Source of the DNA: Solirubrobacter taibaiensis
GTDB lineage: Bacteria; Actinomycetota; Thermoleophilia; Solirubrobacterales; Solirubrobacteraceae
Assembly (NCBI GenBank): GCA_027587225.1
Contig: JAPDDQ010000035.1
Coordinates: 1-64,000 of the forward strand
Direction of reading: 5' to 3'
Length of the DNA: 64,000 nt
Position numbers and translations under genes: made by a program. Numbering within the stretch: the first letter of the stretch is position 1; every line of letters starts with the position of its first letter. The notes beneath the pieces were generated by a model that worked only from the letters and a program-made list of their open reading frames with translations, was not told the origin of the DNA and did no database searches. Positions 1 through 9,453 of the stretch are shown here, piece by piece.

Positions 1-309
1 TACGATCCGACTTCCCCCGCGGCCTCGCCGCCTGCCCCCGCGGCCTCGACGCCCCGCAGCGCGGCGTGGCGGGCGTGGCGCGACGGCGCCGCGCAGCACC
101 CTTCGCCCAACGCGGGCGTGATCGAGGCGGCGTTCGCCGGGGCGCTCGGGCTCCGGCTCGGCGGGACGCTCGCGTACGCCGGGCAGGTCGAGCATCGGCC
201 GCAGCTCGGCACGGGGCGCGCGCCTGGGCCTGACGATGTCGCGCGGGCGATCCGGCTCGCGCGCGTCATCTCGCTCGCCACCGCAGTCCTCGCGATGGTG
301 CGGCGATGA
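1..309 (+). CDS. cbiB: Adenosylcobinamide-phosphate synthase CbiB (CobD), 3' part only
   Basis: The gene enters the window from the left; only about 102 C-terminal residues are visible, in the frame starting at base 1. The family makes the membrane enzyme that joins cobyric acid to the aminopropanol (phosphate) side chain. The visible tail HPSPNAGVIEAAFAGALG, followed by a short hydrophobic end (ISLATAVLAMV), matches the conserved C-terminus of CbiB/CobD. The TGA stop at 307-309 overlaps the ATG of cobQ at 306, which marks the first of many translationally coupled joints in this operon. The start and membrane segments lie outside the window. Confidence 0.85.
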   Translation, partial: YDPTSPAASPPAPAASTPRSAAWRAWRDGAAQHPSPNAGVIEAAFAGALGLRLGGTLAYAGQVEHRPQLGTGRAPGPDDVARAIRLARVISLATAVLAMVRR

Positions 310-1763
310 AGGGCGCGATCCTGATCACCGGGACCGCGTCCGATGCCGGCAAGAGCGTGACGGTCGCCGCGATCTGCCGCTGGCTCAAGCGGCAGGGCGT
401 GTCGGTGGCTCCGTTCAAGGCGCAGAACATGTCGCTCAACAGCACCGTCACGCCCACCGGGGCGGAGATCGGGCGGGCGCAGGCGATGCAGGCCGCGGCG
501 TGTGGGATCGATCCCGAGGCGGCGATGAACCCGGTGCTGATCAAGCCGTCCGGCGACCGCAAGAGCCAGGTGCTCGTGATGGGCAAGCCGTACGCGGACG
601 CGACGGCGCGCTCGTACCAGGAGCTCAAGCACGAGCTCCGGGCGCCCGTGGTCGCGGCCCTCGACGACCTGCGCGACCGGTTCGACGTCGTCGTGTGCGA
701 GGGCGCGGGTTCGCCGGCCGAGATCAATTTGCGCCAGGGCGACCTCGCGAACATGGGCCTCGCCCGCGCCGCGAACCTGCCCGTGCTCGTGATCGGCGAC
801 ATCGACCGCGGCGGCGTCTTCCCCTCGCTCTACGGCACGCTCGCGCTGCTCGAGCCCGAGGACCAGGCGTTGATCGCGGGCTTCCTGATCAACAAGTTCC
901 GCGGCGACCCGAGCATCCTCGACCCGGGTCTGGACATGCTGCGGAACCTCACCGGAAGACACACCTTCGGCGTCCTCCCGTGGCTCGACGGCCCGTTCAT
1001 CGACGCCGAGGACTCGCTCGCGCTGCGTCAGGACCACGCGACCCCCGGCACGTTGGACGTGGCCGTGATCCGCCTGCGCTGGATGAGCAACTTCACCGAC
1101 GTGGACGCGCTCGCGGCCGAGCCGGGCGTGTCGGTGCGGTACACCCGTTCGCCGGCCGACATCGAGCGTGCCGACCTCGTCGTCCTCCCCGGGACGAAGG
1201 CCACCGTCGAGGACCTCAAACGTCTTCGCGCCGGAGGCCTGGACCAGGCCCTCCAACGGCGCCAAGGCCCGATCCTCGGCATCTGCGGCGGCTACCAGAT
1301 GCTCGGGCACCGGATCGAGGACGGGATCGAGTCCGCCGACAGCGCGACCGGCCTCGGCCTGCTCGACGTCAACACCACGTTCGCGCCCGAGAAGCTGCTC
1401 CGCCAGGTGAGAGGCAGCGTGCTGGGCGTCGAGGCCACCGGCTACGAGATCCGCCACGGCCGTGTCGACCGCGACGAGCCGCTCATCCAGGACGGCGACG
1501 TGCTGGGCACCGCCTGGCACGGCCTGCTCGAAGGCGACGCCGTCCGCCGCAAGCTCCTCAGCTGGGTGGCCGAACGCACCGGCCGCAGCTGGACCCCGGG
1601 CACGCGCGCGTTCGCGGACGTGCGCGAGGCTCACCTCGACCGCCTCGCGGACTGGTTCGGCGCCCACGTCGACGCCCCCGCGTTCACCGACCTCATCGAA
1701 CAAGGTGCCCCGGAAGGGCTGCCCACCATCCCGCCAGGAGGCACTGCGTGCTCCGTCTTTTGA
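306..1763 (+). CDS. cobQ: Cobyric acid synthase CobQ
   Basis: Glutamine-dependent amidase that converts adenosylcobyrinic acid a,c-diamide to adenosylcobyric acid by amidating four side chains with ATP. The 485-residue length is typical. The N-terminal dethiobiotin-synthetase-like ATPase domain carries the loop GTASDAGKS (residues 9-17). The C-terminal class I glutamine amidotransferase domain carries GICGGYQMLG with the catalytic Cys near residue 327, and a downstream His in GTAWHG near residue 405. The start overlaps the cbiB stop (ATGA). The 3' end overlaps the cobN start by 16 bases. The protein works late in the cytoplasmic pathway, after CobO. Confidence 0.97.
   Translation: MKGAILITGTASDAGKSVTVAAICRWLKRQGVSVAPFKAQNMSLNSTVTPTGAEIGRAQAMQAAACGIDPEAAMNPVLIKPSGDRKSQVLVMGKPYADATARSYQELKHELRAPVVAALDDLRDRFDVVVCEGAGSPAEINLRQGDLANMGLARAANLPVLVIGDIDRGGVFPSLYGTLALLEPEDQALIAGFLINKFRGDPSILDPGLDMLRNLTGRHTFGVLPWLDGPFIDAEDSLALRQDHATPGTLDVAVIRLRWMSNFTDVDALAAEPGVSVRYTRSPADIERADLVVLPGTKATVEDLKRLRAGGLDQALQRRQGPILGICGGYQMLGHRIEDGIESADSATGLGLLDVNTTFAPEKLLRQVRGSVLGVEATGYEIRHGRVDRDEPLIQDGDVLGTAWHGLLEGDAVRRKLLSWVAERTGRSWTPGTRAFADVREAHLDRLADWFGAHVDAPAFTDLIEQGAPEGLPTIPPGGTACSVF
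1736..1741 (+). promoter_or_regulatory. Ribosome binding site that fixes the cobN start
   Basis: A perfect AGGAGG lies six bases before the GTG at 1748, inside the 3' end of cobQ. It decides the cobN start, because the open frame itself extends upstream to 236 without a stop. Confidence 0.8.
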
Positions 1764-4700
1764 CCACGGCCGACACCGAGATCCTCGCCGCCGCGCATGC
1801 GCTCACGCAGCTCGACGACGACTTCCCCGAGGTCCGCTGTGCGAACCCGAGCACGCTGGAGGACCTCGCCGCGTTCACGAGCGGGGCGGGCGTCGTGGTG
1901 GTCCGCCTGCTGGGCGGCCGTCGCGCGTGGCCGGAGGGCGTGAGTGAGCTCCGCAGCCGCTGCGAGCAGCAGGGCACGGCGCTGATCCTGCTCGGCGGCG
2001 AGGCCGAGCCCGACGCCGAGCTTGCGGAGCTCTCCCTGGCCCCCGCGGGCGCCGTCGCCCAGGCCTTCGAGTACCTGCGCCACGGCGGCGTCGACAACAC
2101 GCGCGAGCTGCTGAACTTCTTGAGCGACACGTTCGCGCTCACGGGCTACGGGTTCGAGGACCCGCAGCCGCTCGAGGACGTCGGTTTCTACCCCGCGAAC
2201 CCCGAACGTGACGGCCGCCCGCGCGTCGGCGTCGTCTTCTACCGCAGCCACTTCGCCACCGGCAACACGGCCTTCATCGACGCGCTGAGCACCGCGATCG
2301 AGGAGGCCGGCGGCCAGGCCGTTCCCGTGTGGGCGTACAGCCTGCGCGGCGATTCCCCCGCGCTGAAGCTGCTCGACGGTGAGATCGACGCGCTGATCAC
2401 GACGGTGCTGGCGAGTGGCGGCTCGCACGGGGCGGACGAGTGGCACGCGGAAGCGCTGGAGGCGCTCGACGTCCCGGTCATCCAGGCGCTCTGCGCCACC
2501 ACGTCAAGGCAGCGGTGGGCCGAGTCGGACTCCGGCCTCACCCCGCTCGACGCCGCGATGCAGGTCGCGATCCCCGAGTTCGACGGCCGCATCATCGGCG
2601 TCCCGATCTCCTTCAAGGAGCCGATCGCCGACGCCCCGTTCGAAGCGCTGCACTACGCGCCCGACCTCGAGCGCTGCGGCCGCCTCGCGCGGCTCGCCGT
2701 CAACCACGCCCGCCTGCGGACGCTGGACCGCAGCGAGCAGCGGACCGGCATCGTGCTCAGCTCGTTCCCGACCAAGCACGCGCGGATCGGCAACGCGGTC
2801 GGCCTGGACACGCCCGCCAGCGCGATGATGCTGCTGGCGGCGCTGCAGGAGGCCGGCCACCGGGTCGAGCACGACTTCGCCAACGGTGACGAGCTCATCC
2901 ACGCGCTGATCGCGACCGGCGGCCACGACGCCGAGTTCCTCTCCGACCACCAGCTCGCGCAGGCCACCGCGCGGCTCTCCGTCGCCGACTACACCGAGTG
3001 GTTCAACTCGCTCCCCGAAGCGCTGACGGGACCGATGGTCGAGACCTGGGGGCCGCCGCCCGGCGAGCACTACACCGACGGCGACGACTTCGTGATCGCG
3101 GTGCTGGAGCTCGGCAACGTGCTGCTCGCCATCCAGCCGCCGCGCGGCTACGGCGAGAACCCGGTCGCGATCTACCACGACCCGGGCCTCGCGCCCGCCC
3201 ACCACTACCTCGCGACCTACCGCTGGCTGTCCCAGCGCGTGGACGCGATCGTCCACCTCGGCAAGCACGGAACGCTCGAGTGGCTGCCGGGCAAGGCCCT
3301 GGGGCTGAGCGAGGCGTGCGCCCCCGACGTCTGCCTCGCGGACATCCCGCTCTTCTATCCGTTTGTCGTCAACGACCCCGGCGAGGGCATGCAGGCCAAG
3401 CGCCGCGCCCACGCCGTGGTGATCGACCACCTCGTGCCGCCGATGATGCGCGCCGAGACGTACGACGAGATGGCCAAGCTCGAGCAGCTGCTCGACGACT
3501 ACGCGCGGGCCGAGGCGCTCGACCCCGCGAAGCTGCCGACGCTCGCGAACCGCATCTGGTCGTTGATCCACGAGGCCGAGCTGCACCGCGACCTCGAGAT
3601 CGAGGGCGACCAGCCGGAGCTCGAGGACTTCGGCGACCTGATCGAGCACGTCGACGGCTACCTGTGCGAGATCAAGGACCTGCAGGTGCGCGACGGCCTG
3701 CACATCCTCGGCCAGGTGCCGCAGGGCGAGCAGCTGCGCGGGCTGCTCAACGCGATCCTGCGCCTGCAGGGCTTCGCGGACGCCGAGCCGGATTACGACC
3801 GTCAGCTCGAGATCCTCGGTGCCTTCCTCGCCGACGGCACCAAGACGGGCGACCCGGCGATCGACACCGTGCTGGAGCTGGCCGAGCATGAGGTGCTGCC
3901 GAAGCTGCTGGCGACCGCGGACGAGATCCCGGCGCTGATCGGCGGCCTGCACGGCCGTCACGTGGTCGCGGGGCCGTCCGGCTCGCCGACGCGCGGCCGC
4001 CTGGACGTGCTTCCGACCGGGCGCAACATGTACAGCGTCGACCCCCGCGCGCTGCCGTCCGACCTCGCCTACGAGACGGGCACGAAGCTCGCCGACGCGC
4101 TGCTCGCCTCCCACGACGAGCTGCCGGAGACGGTGGGCATCGTCGTGTGGGGCACGGCCGCGATGCGCACCGCCGGCGACGACGCGGGCGAGATCCTCGC
4201 GCTGCTCGGCGTGCGGCCGAAGTGGCATCCCGAGACGCGCCGGATCATCGGGTTGGACGTGATCAGCCTCGAAGAGCTGGGTCGCCCGCGGATCGACGTC
4301 ACGGTGCGGATCAGTGGCTTCTTCCGCGACGCGTTCCCGCACCTGGTCGATGTCCTGGATGACGCGGTCACGCTCGTCGCGGGGCTGGACGAGCCGGAGG
4401 ACCAGAACTTCGTCCGCAAGCACGTGCTGGCCGACGTCGAGGAGCTCGCGGGCGACTGGAAGGCCGCGACGGCGCGCATCTTCGGCGGCCGTCCCGGCAC
4501 GTACGGCACCGGCATCCTGCAGCTCGTGGACGTCAAGAACTGGCGCGACGACGCCGACCTGGCCGAGGTCTACGAGGCCTGGGGCGGGCACGCCTACGGC
4601 CGCGGGCGCGGCGGGGTCGAGGCGCGCAGCGCGATGCGGCGCCAGTTCGCGCGCATCGACGTCGCGGTCAAGAACATCGACACGCGCGAGCACGACCTGC

Positions 4701-5197
4701 TCGACAGCTCCGACTACTTCGCCGAGCACGGCGGGATGATCGCCTACGTGCGGCATCTGGCCGGCGCCGACCCGCGCGCGGTCATCGGCGATTCGAGTGA
4801 CCCGTCCAAGCCCGCCTCGCGTTCGCTGGCTGAGGAGGCTCGGCGCGTGTTCCGCAGCCGCGTCGCGAACCCCCGTTGGATCGGCTCGATGATGCGTCAC
4901 GGCTACAAGGGCGCGTTCGAGTTGTCCGCCACCGTGGATTATCTGTTCGGGTACGACGCCACGACCGGCGTCGTCGAGGACTGGATGTACGAGCAGGTGA
5001 CCGAGAAGTACGTGGGCGCGGACGAGGTTCGGGACTTCCTGACCCGCTCGAACCCATGGGCGCTGCGCGCGATCGCCGAGCGCCTGCTGGAGGCCGCCGA
5101 CCGCGGGCTGTGGGAGGCGCCGTCGCAAGCCGCGCTCGACACGCTGCGCGAGGCGTACCTCGATGTCGAAGGGGACCTGGAGGAGACCACCGCGTGA
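1748..5197 (+). CDS. cobN: Cobaltochelatase subunit CobN
   Basis: Large catalytic subunit of the ATP-dependent cobaltochelatase that inserts cobalt into hydrogenobyrinic acid a,c-diamide, the late insertion of the aerobic pathway. The protein has 1149 residues, near the family norm. The signature HLGKHGTLEWLPGK lies at residues 503-516, and magnesium-chelatase-H-like blocks such as GRNMYSVDPRALPS and GGVEARSAMRRQFARIDVAVKN-type segments lie further on. The GTG at 1748 was chosen over upstream in-frame starts because of the AGGAGG at 1736. The stop overlaps the next gene's GTG by three bases. The neighbouring ChlI/ChlD fusion supplies the AAA+ and vWA subunits normally provided by CobS and CobT. 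Confidence 0.96.
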   Translation: MLRLLTTADTEILAAAHALTQLDDDFPEVRCANPSTLEDLAAFTSGAGVVVVRLLGGRRAWPEGVSELRSRCEQQGTALILLGGEAEPDAELAELSLAPAGAVAQAFEYLRHGGVDNTRELLNFLSDTFALTGYGFEDPQPLEDVGFYPANPERDGRPRVGVVFYRSHFATGNTAFIDALSTAIEEAGGQAVPVWAYSLRGDSPALKLLDGEIDALITTVLASGGSHGADEWHAEALEALDVPVIQALCATTSRQRWAESDSGLTPLDAAMQVAIPEFDGRIIGVPISFKEPIADAPFEALHYAPDLERCGRLARLAVNHARLRTLDRSEQRTGIVLSSFPTKHARIGNAVGLDTPASAMMLLAALQEAGHRVEHDFANGDELIHALIATGGHDAEFLSDHQLAQATARLSVADYTEWFNSLPEALTGPMVETWGPPPGEHYTDGDDFVIAVLELGNVLLAIQPPRGYGENPVAIYHDPGLAPAHHYLATYRWLSQRVDAIVHLGKHGTLEWLPGKALGLSEACAPDVCLADIPLFYPFVVNDPGEGMQAKRRAHAVVIDHLVPPMMRAETYDEMAKLEQLLDDYARAEALDPAKLPTLANRIWSLIHEAELHRDLEIEGDQPELEDFGDLIEHVDGYLCEIKDLQVRDGLHILGQVPQGEQLRGLLNAILRLQGFADAEPDYDRQLEILGAFLADGTKTGDPAIDTVLELAEHEVLPKLLATADEIPALIGGLHGRHVVAGPSGSPTRGRLDVLPTGRNMYSVDPRALPSDLAYETGTKLADALLASHDELPETVGIVVWGTAAMRTAGDDAGEILALLGVRPKWHPETRRIIGLDVISLEELGRPRIDVTVRISGFFRDAFPHLVDVLDDAVTLVAGLDEPEDQNFVRKHVLADVEELAGDWKAATARIFGGRPGTYGTGILQLVDVKNWRDDADLAEVYEAWGGHAYGRGRGGVEARSAMRRQFARIDVAVKNIDTREHDLLDSSDYFAEHGGMIAYVRHLAGADPRAVIGDSSDPSKPASRSLAEEARRVFRSRVANPRWIGSMMRHGYKGAFELSATVDYLFGYDATTGVVEDWMYEQVTEKYVGADEVRDFLTRSNPWALRAIAERLLEAADRGLWEAPSQAALDTLREAYLDVEGDLEETTA

Positions 5198-6933
5198 CCC
5201 CGTTCCCGTTCAGCGCGTTGGTCGGCCAGGAGCCGCTGCGAGAGGCGCTGCTGGTCTGCGCCGTCGACCCGGCGATCTCCGGCGTGCTCGTGCGGGGTGA
5301 GCGCGGCACGGCCAAGACGACCGCCGTGCGTGGGCTGGCCCCGGTGCTGGACGGCAAGTTGGTGGAGCTGCCGATCGGCGCCACCGCCGACCGCGTGCTC
5401 GGCACGCTAGACCTAGATCGTGCGCTGGGCGAGGGCAAGGCCACGTTCCAGCCCGGTCTGTTGGCCAACGCCCACGAGGGTCTGCTGTACGTGGACGAGG
5501 TCAACCTGCTGCCGGACCACCTGGTCGACGTGCTGCTCGACGCGGCCGCGCTGGGGCGGGTCCACATCGAGCGCGACGGCATCTCGACGTCCTACGACGC
5601 CCGCTTCCTGCTGGTCGGCACGATGAACCCCGAGGAGGGCGACCTGCGCCCGCAGCTCCTCGACCGGTTCGGCCTGTCGGTCGAGGTCGTCGGCAGCAGC
5701 GACCCTGAGGTGCGCGTGGAGATCGTGCGCCGCCGGCTGGCCTTCGACCGCGACCCGGCGGCGTTCACCGCCCGGTTCGGTGAGGAGGAGCGCGCGTTGG
5801 CGGCGACGATCGTGGCCGCGAAGGAACGCCTCGCGAGTGTGCGCCTGCCGGACCGCATCCTGCTGCTGATCGCCGGCACCTGCGCCCGGCTCGGCGTCGA
5901 CGGCCACCGCGCCGACATCGTCACCGCCCGCACCGCCACCGCGCTCGCCGCCTTGGACGGCGCCGACGAGGTCACCAACGACCACGTCAAGCGCGCCGCG
6001 AAGCTCGCGCTCGCCCACCGCCGTCGCCGTGGCCCGCTCCAGCAGCCGGGCCTCGACGACTCCGAGCTGGACCAGGCGCTGAACGACTCCGAGCCCGACG
6101 ACGACCCAGAGCCCCCGTCCCCCACGGATTCCCCGGCACCACCCACAGAGTCCGAGACCGAAGCGCCCCCGCAAGAGGACCGTCCGTACCGGGACGGCGC
6201 GCCGTCCCGGGCACGAATGGACGAGCCGGGCACGCCCGGCAAGGCGCCGCTGCTCACGCTCGCCGGCAAGGGTCGCGGCGCGACCGGCCGGCGTTCGCGC
6301 ACGACCACCGGCGAGCCCGTCGACGCCAAGCCCGCCGAGGGCACGGTGACCGACCTCGCGCTCGCCGCGAGCCTGCGCGCCGCCGCGCTCACTGGCAGCT
6401 TCGTCCCCTACGAGCACATCCGTTCCGGCCGCGAGGGCAACCTGATCGTGTTCTGCGTGGACGCGTCGGGGTCGATGGGCGCTCGCAAGCGGATGGCGCA
6501 GGTCAAGGGCGCCGTGCTGGGCCTGCTCACCGACGCCTACCAGCGGCGGGACAAGGTCGCGCTCGTGACGTTCCGCGGCGACGAGGCGATCGTCCAGCTC
6601 GCGCCGACGAGCAGCGTCGAACGCGCCGCGGAAGCGCTCAGAACGCTCCCCACCGGCGGGAAGACACCGCTCGCGCAGGGGCTCGAGCAGACCGAGATGA
6701 TCATCCGCACCGAGCAACGACGAGACCCGTCAAGGCGCGCGCTGGCGATCATCGTCACCGACGGCCGCGCCGGCGACCGCACCGCCGCCCTGCACGCGAT
6801 CGAATCCCTCTCCAAGGCCGCCGCCGGCGTCGTCGTGATCGACGGCGAGCAGGGTGCCGTCCGCCTCGGCCTCGCCGCGCAGCTCGCCCAAGCGGCCGAC
6901 GCGCAAATCCTTCCTTTGGAGCAAGCCGCATGA
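5194..6933 (+). CDS. Fused ChlI/ChlD-type chelatase subunit (AAA+ plus vWA)
   Basis: A single 579-residue polypeptide combines a magnesium-chelatase ChlI-like AAA+ ATPase with a ChlD-like von Willebrand A domain. Walker A is GERGTAKT at residues 35-42, Walker B is YVDEVN near 99-104, and sensor-like VGTMNPEEGDLRPQLLDRF follows. An acidic, Pro-rich linker spans about residues 285-340. The vWA domain has the MIDAS motif DASGS at 423-427. Next to cobN, it most likely replaces CobS/CobT as the ATP-hydrolysing partner of cobaltochelatase. A role with a magnesium chelatase is unlikely here, since no bacteriochlorophyll genes are seen. The GTG start overlaps the cobN stop, with a GGAGGAG site just upstream. 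Confidence 0.88.
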   Translation: MTPFPFSALVGQEPLREALLVCAVDPAISGVLVRGERGTAKTTAVRGLAPVLDGKLVELPIGATADRVLGTLDLDRALGEGKATFQPGLLANAHEGLLYVDEVNLLPDHLVDVLLDAAALGRVHIERDGISTSYDARFLLVGTMNPEEGDLRPQLLDRFGLSVEVVGSSDPEVRVEIVRRRLAFDRDPAAFTARFGEEERALAATIVAAKERLASVRLPDRILLLIAGTCARLGVDGHRADIVTARTATALAALDGADEVTNDHVKRAAKLALAHRRRRGPLQQPGLDDSELDQALNDSEPDDDPEPPSPTDSPAPPTESETEAPPQEDRPYRDGAPSRARMDEPGTPGKAPLLTLAGKGRGATGRRSRTTTGEPVDAKPAEGTVTDLALAASLRAAALTGSFVPYEHIRSGREGNLIVFCVDASGSMGARKRMAQVKGAVLGLLTDAYQRRDKVALVTFRGDEAIVQLAPTSSVERAAEALRTLPTGGKTPLAQGLEQTEMIIRTEQRRDPSRRALAIIVTDGRAGDRTAALHAIESLSKAAAGVVVIDGEQGAVRLGLAAQLAQAADAQILPLEQAA

Positions 6934-7520
6934 CCGACATCGACGTCCCACACACCCCGGACGACGCCGGCTCAGCCGAGCCCAAGCGCCGCAAGCCGCG
7001 CGACAAGCCGCTGCTGATCGTCGTCACCGGCCATGGCAAGGGCAAGTCGACGTCCGCGTTCGGGATGTTGCTGCGCGCGTGGGCGCGCGGCTACCGCTGC
7101 GGTGTGTTCCAGTTCGTCAAGTCCGGCAAGTGGAAGGTCGGCGAGGCCAAGGCCGCGCAGGCCCTGGGCGGGATCGACTGGGAGAAGATGGGCGACGGCT
7201 GGACGTGGATCAGCCGCGACCTCGAGGAATCGGCGGACAAGGCGCGCGAGGGCTGGGCGGAGGTCAAGCGCCGGATCGAGTCCGAGCGCTACGAGTTCCT
7301 GCTCCTCGACGAGCTGACCTACGCGATCAAGTACGGCTGGGTCTCCGAAGAGGAGATCGTCACCACGCTGAAGAACCGGCCAGGCTTCCAGCACATCGTC
7401 GTGACGGGCCGTGACGCCTCCCCCGGGCTGATCGAGGCCGCAGACCTCGTGAGCGAAGTCGTCAAGATCAAGCACCCCATGGAACAGGGCATCAGAGCGC
7501 AGCAGGGAATCGAGTGGTGA
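6930..7520 (+). CDS. cobO: Cob(I)yrinic acid a,c-diamide adenosyltransferase CobO
   Basis: Transfers the 5'-deoxyadenosyl group of ATP to cob(I)yrinic acid a,c-diamide (CobA/CobO/BtuR family, 196 residues). The P-loop variant GHGKGKST (residues 34-41) and the block LLLDELTYAIKYGW are diagnostic. A charged N-terminal extension of about 25 residues precedes the core. The ATG overlaps the stop of the chelatase gene (ATGA), and its own stop overlaps the cobB start. It sits between chelatase and amidases, in pathway order. Confidence 0.96.
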   Translation: MTDIDVPHTPDDAGSAEPKRRKPRDKPLLIVVTGHGKGKSTSAFGMLLRAWARGYRCGVFQFVKSGKWKVGEAKAAQALGGIDWEKMGDGWTWISRDLEESADKAREGWAEVKRRIESERYEFLLLDELTYAIKYGWVSEEEIVTTLKNRPGFQHIVVTGRDASPGLIEAADLVSEVVKIKHPMEQGIRAQQGIEW

Positions 7521-8800
7521 TTCCCCGGATCGTCATCGCGGGCACCAGCAGTGGCGCCGGCAAGACGACGATCGCGACCGGGATCATGGCCGCGCTGTCG
7601 AACGTCGCCGCGTTCAAGGTCGGCCCGGACTTCATCGACCCCAGCTACCACGCGCTCGCGACCGGGCGACCGGGGCGCAACCTCGACGCGTTCCTGTCCT
7701 CGCCCGAGCTGATCGCGCCGCTGGTGCGCCATGGTTCGCAGGGCGCCGACATCGCCGTGATCGAAGGCGTGATGGGCCTTTATGACGGCGCGTCCGGCCG
7801 CGGCGAGCTCGCCTCCACCGCGCACGTCGCGAAGCTGCTGCAGGCACCGGTCGTCCTCGTGGTCAACTGCGAGGCGATGGCGCGCTCGGTCGCGGCGATC
7901 GTCCACGGCTACCGCACGTTCGATCCGGACGTGAACGTCGCGGGCGTGATCCTGAACAAGGTGGGCTCCTCCTTCCATGCCGACATCCTGCGCGAGGCGC
8001 TGCCGGACATCCCCGTCCTCGGCGCGCTGCACCGCAACCCCTCGCTGGAGGTGCCGGAGCGCCACCTCGGGCTCGTCCCGGTGGCCGAGCGCAAGCCCCG
8101 GGCCCGCGGCGTGATCGAGCACCTCGGCGCGGCGATGAAGGAGTACTGCGACCTGGAGGCGCTCGTCGAGCTGGCGAAGTCCGCGCCCGAGCTGCCCGGC
8201 GAAGCGTGGGCGCCCAAGACCGAGCCGGCCAAGGTGCGCGTGGCGATCGCGCGCGGCCCCGCGTTCTCCTTCCACTACGAGGAGAACCTCGAGCTGCTGG
8301 CCGGGGCGGGCGCCGAGCTGGCCGAGTTCGACCCGCTGCACGACGAGGCGCTGCCCGAAGCCACGGACGCGCTCGTTCTTGCCGGCGGCTTCCCGGAGAT
8401 CTTCGGCGAGGAGCTGTCCGCGAACACCGGCCTGCGCAGCGCGATCGCCGCCTTCGACGGCCCGATCCTGGCCGAGTGCGGCGGCCTGCTGTACCTCGCC
8501 GAGACGCTCGACGAGCGCCCGATGTGCGGCGTGCTGCCCGTCGAGGCGCACATGACGGGCCGCCTCACGCTCGGGTATCGCGAGGCGACGTCGCTCAGCG
8601 ATCATCCCGTGTGGCCGAAGGGCACCGTCACGCGCGGGCACGAGTTCCACTACTCGCAGGTCTCTGCGGCGGGCAACGCGTGGGAGCACCACCGCGGGCG
8701 CGAAGGTCACGTGGCGGGGAAGGTCCACGCGTCCTACCTGCACACGCACTGGGCGGCGACGCCCGAGGTGGCCGATCGGCTGGTGGCGGCATGCGGCTGA
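7517..8800 (+). CDS. cobB: Cobyrinic/hydrogenobyrinic acid a,c-diamide synthase CobB (CbiA)
   Basis: Glutamine- and ATP-dependent enzyme that amidates the a and c carboxylates. It has 427 residues. The N-terminal ATPase motif is GTSSGAGKTT (residues 9-18). The C-terminal amidotransferase domain has AECGGLLYL with the likely catalytic Cys at 321, and GHEFHYSQ supplies a conserved His region. Two in-frame GTG codons (7514 and 7517) are possible. The second was preferred because AGGGA at 7504-7508 is then eight bases away and the overlap with cobO is the same four-base GTGA type used elsewhere in the operon. It overlaps cobI by ten bases. Confidence 0.95.
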   Translation: MIPRIVIAGTSSGAGKTTIATGIMAALSNVAAFKVGPDFIDPSYHALATGRPGRNLDAFLSSPELIAPLVRHGSQGADIAVIEGVMGLYDGASGRGELASTAHVAKLLQAPVVLVVNCEAMARSVAAIVHGYRTFDPDVNVAGVILNKVGSSFHADILREALPDIPVLGALHRNPSLEVPERHLGLVPVAERKPRARGVIEHLGAAMKEYCDLEALVELAKSAPELPGEAWAPKTEPAKVRVAIARGPAFSFHYEENLELLAGAGAELAEFDPLHDEALPEATDALVLAGGFPEIFGEELSANTGLRSAIAAFDGPILAECGGLLYLAETLDERPMCGVLPVEAHMTGRLTLGYREATSLSDHPVWPKGTVTRGHEFHYSQVSAAGNAWEHHRGREGHVAGKVHASYLHTHWAATPEVADRLVAACG

Positions 8801-9453
8801 TCGGGATCGGCGTCGGCCCGGGCGACCCGGAGCACCTGACTTTGAAGGCGCTGCGGTGTCTGAAGGAGGCCGACCAGGTCTTCGTCCCCGCCGGCGGCCG
8901 CGCCGCGGAGATCGTGTCCGCGCACGTCGAGTGCACGCCGCTGGACTTCGCGATGAGCGATGCAGCCAGCCGCGATGAGCACTGGGACCGCGCCGGGCAG
9001 CTGATCGCCGCGGTATCGGGCACCGCGGCCTTCGCCACCATCGGTGACCCGAACCTCTACTCCACCTTCACCTACATCGCCCACACCGTGCGGGCGCTCG
9101 TACCGGACGTGATCATCGAGACCGTGCCCGGCATCACCGCCATGCAGGACCTCGCCGCACGCTCGGGGACCGTGCTCGCGGAGGGTGAGGAACGGCTCGC
9201 GCTGGTCCCGTACACGGCCGGCGATGCGTCACTGCGCGAAGCGCTGGGCAGCTTCGACACCGTGATCGTCTACAAGGGCGGGCGTCACCTGCCGCACGTG
9301 CTCGACGCGGTGCGCGAAGCGGGCCGCGAACCCGTCTACGGCCAGGATCTCGGGCGGACCGGTGAGACGCTGGTCGCCCCCGACGGCCGCGCGCCCTACT
9401 TCTCCACCGTGATCGCGCCTGCACAGCGGGAAGGCCGCGGGAGCCGCCTGTGA
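8791..9453 (+). CDS. cobI: Precorrin-2 C20-methyltransferase CobI (CbiL)
   Basis: SAM-dependent methyltransferase of the cobalamin tetrapyrrole methylase family (220 residues) that methylates C20 of precorrin-2. The N-terminal GIGVGPGDPEHLTLKA loop, the TIGDPNLYSTF block and VPGITAMQDLAA correspond to the conserved substrate and SAM sites of CobI/CbiL rather than CobJ or CobM. The ATG at 8791 overlaps the cobB stop. The next gene, cbiQ, starts within its stop codon. CobI and CbiL differ in whether cobalt is already present, which sequence reading alone cannot settle. Confidence 0.88.
   Translation: MRLIGIGVGPGDPEHLTLKALRCLKEADQVFVPAGGRAAEIVSAHVECTPLDFAMSDAASRDEHWDRAGQLIAAVSGTAAFATIGDPNLYSTFTYIAHTVRALVPDVIIETVPGITAMQDLAARSGTVLAEGEERLALVPYTAGDASLREALGSFDTVIVYKGGRHLPHVLDAVREAGREPVYGQDLGRTGETLVAPDGRAPYFSTVIAPAQREGRGSRL

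Noticed and set aside
236..1747. Long open 5' extension of the cobN frame
   Set aside because: It runs antisense-free through cobQ in another frame, is Arg/Pro/Gly-rich shadow sequence, and the strong AGGAGG at 1736 fixes the GTG at 1748.
2504..5128. 874-codon ORF on the minus strand opposite cobN
   Set aside because: High-GC shadow frame, rich in Arg, Val, Gly and His with no family motif; cobN itself is certain.
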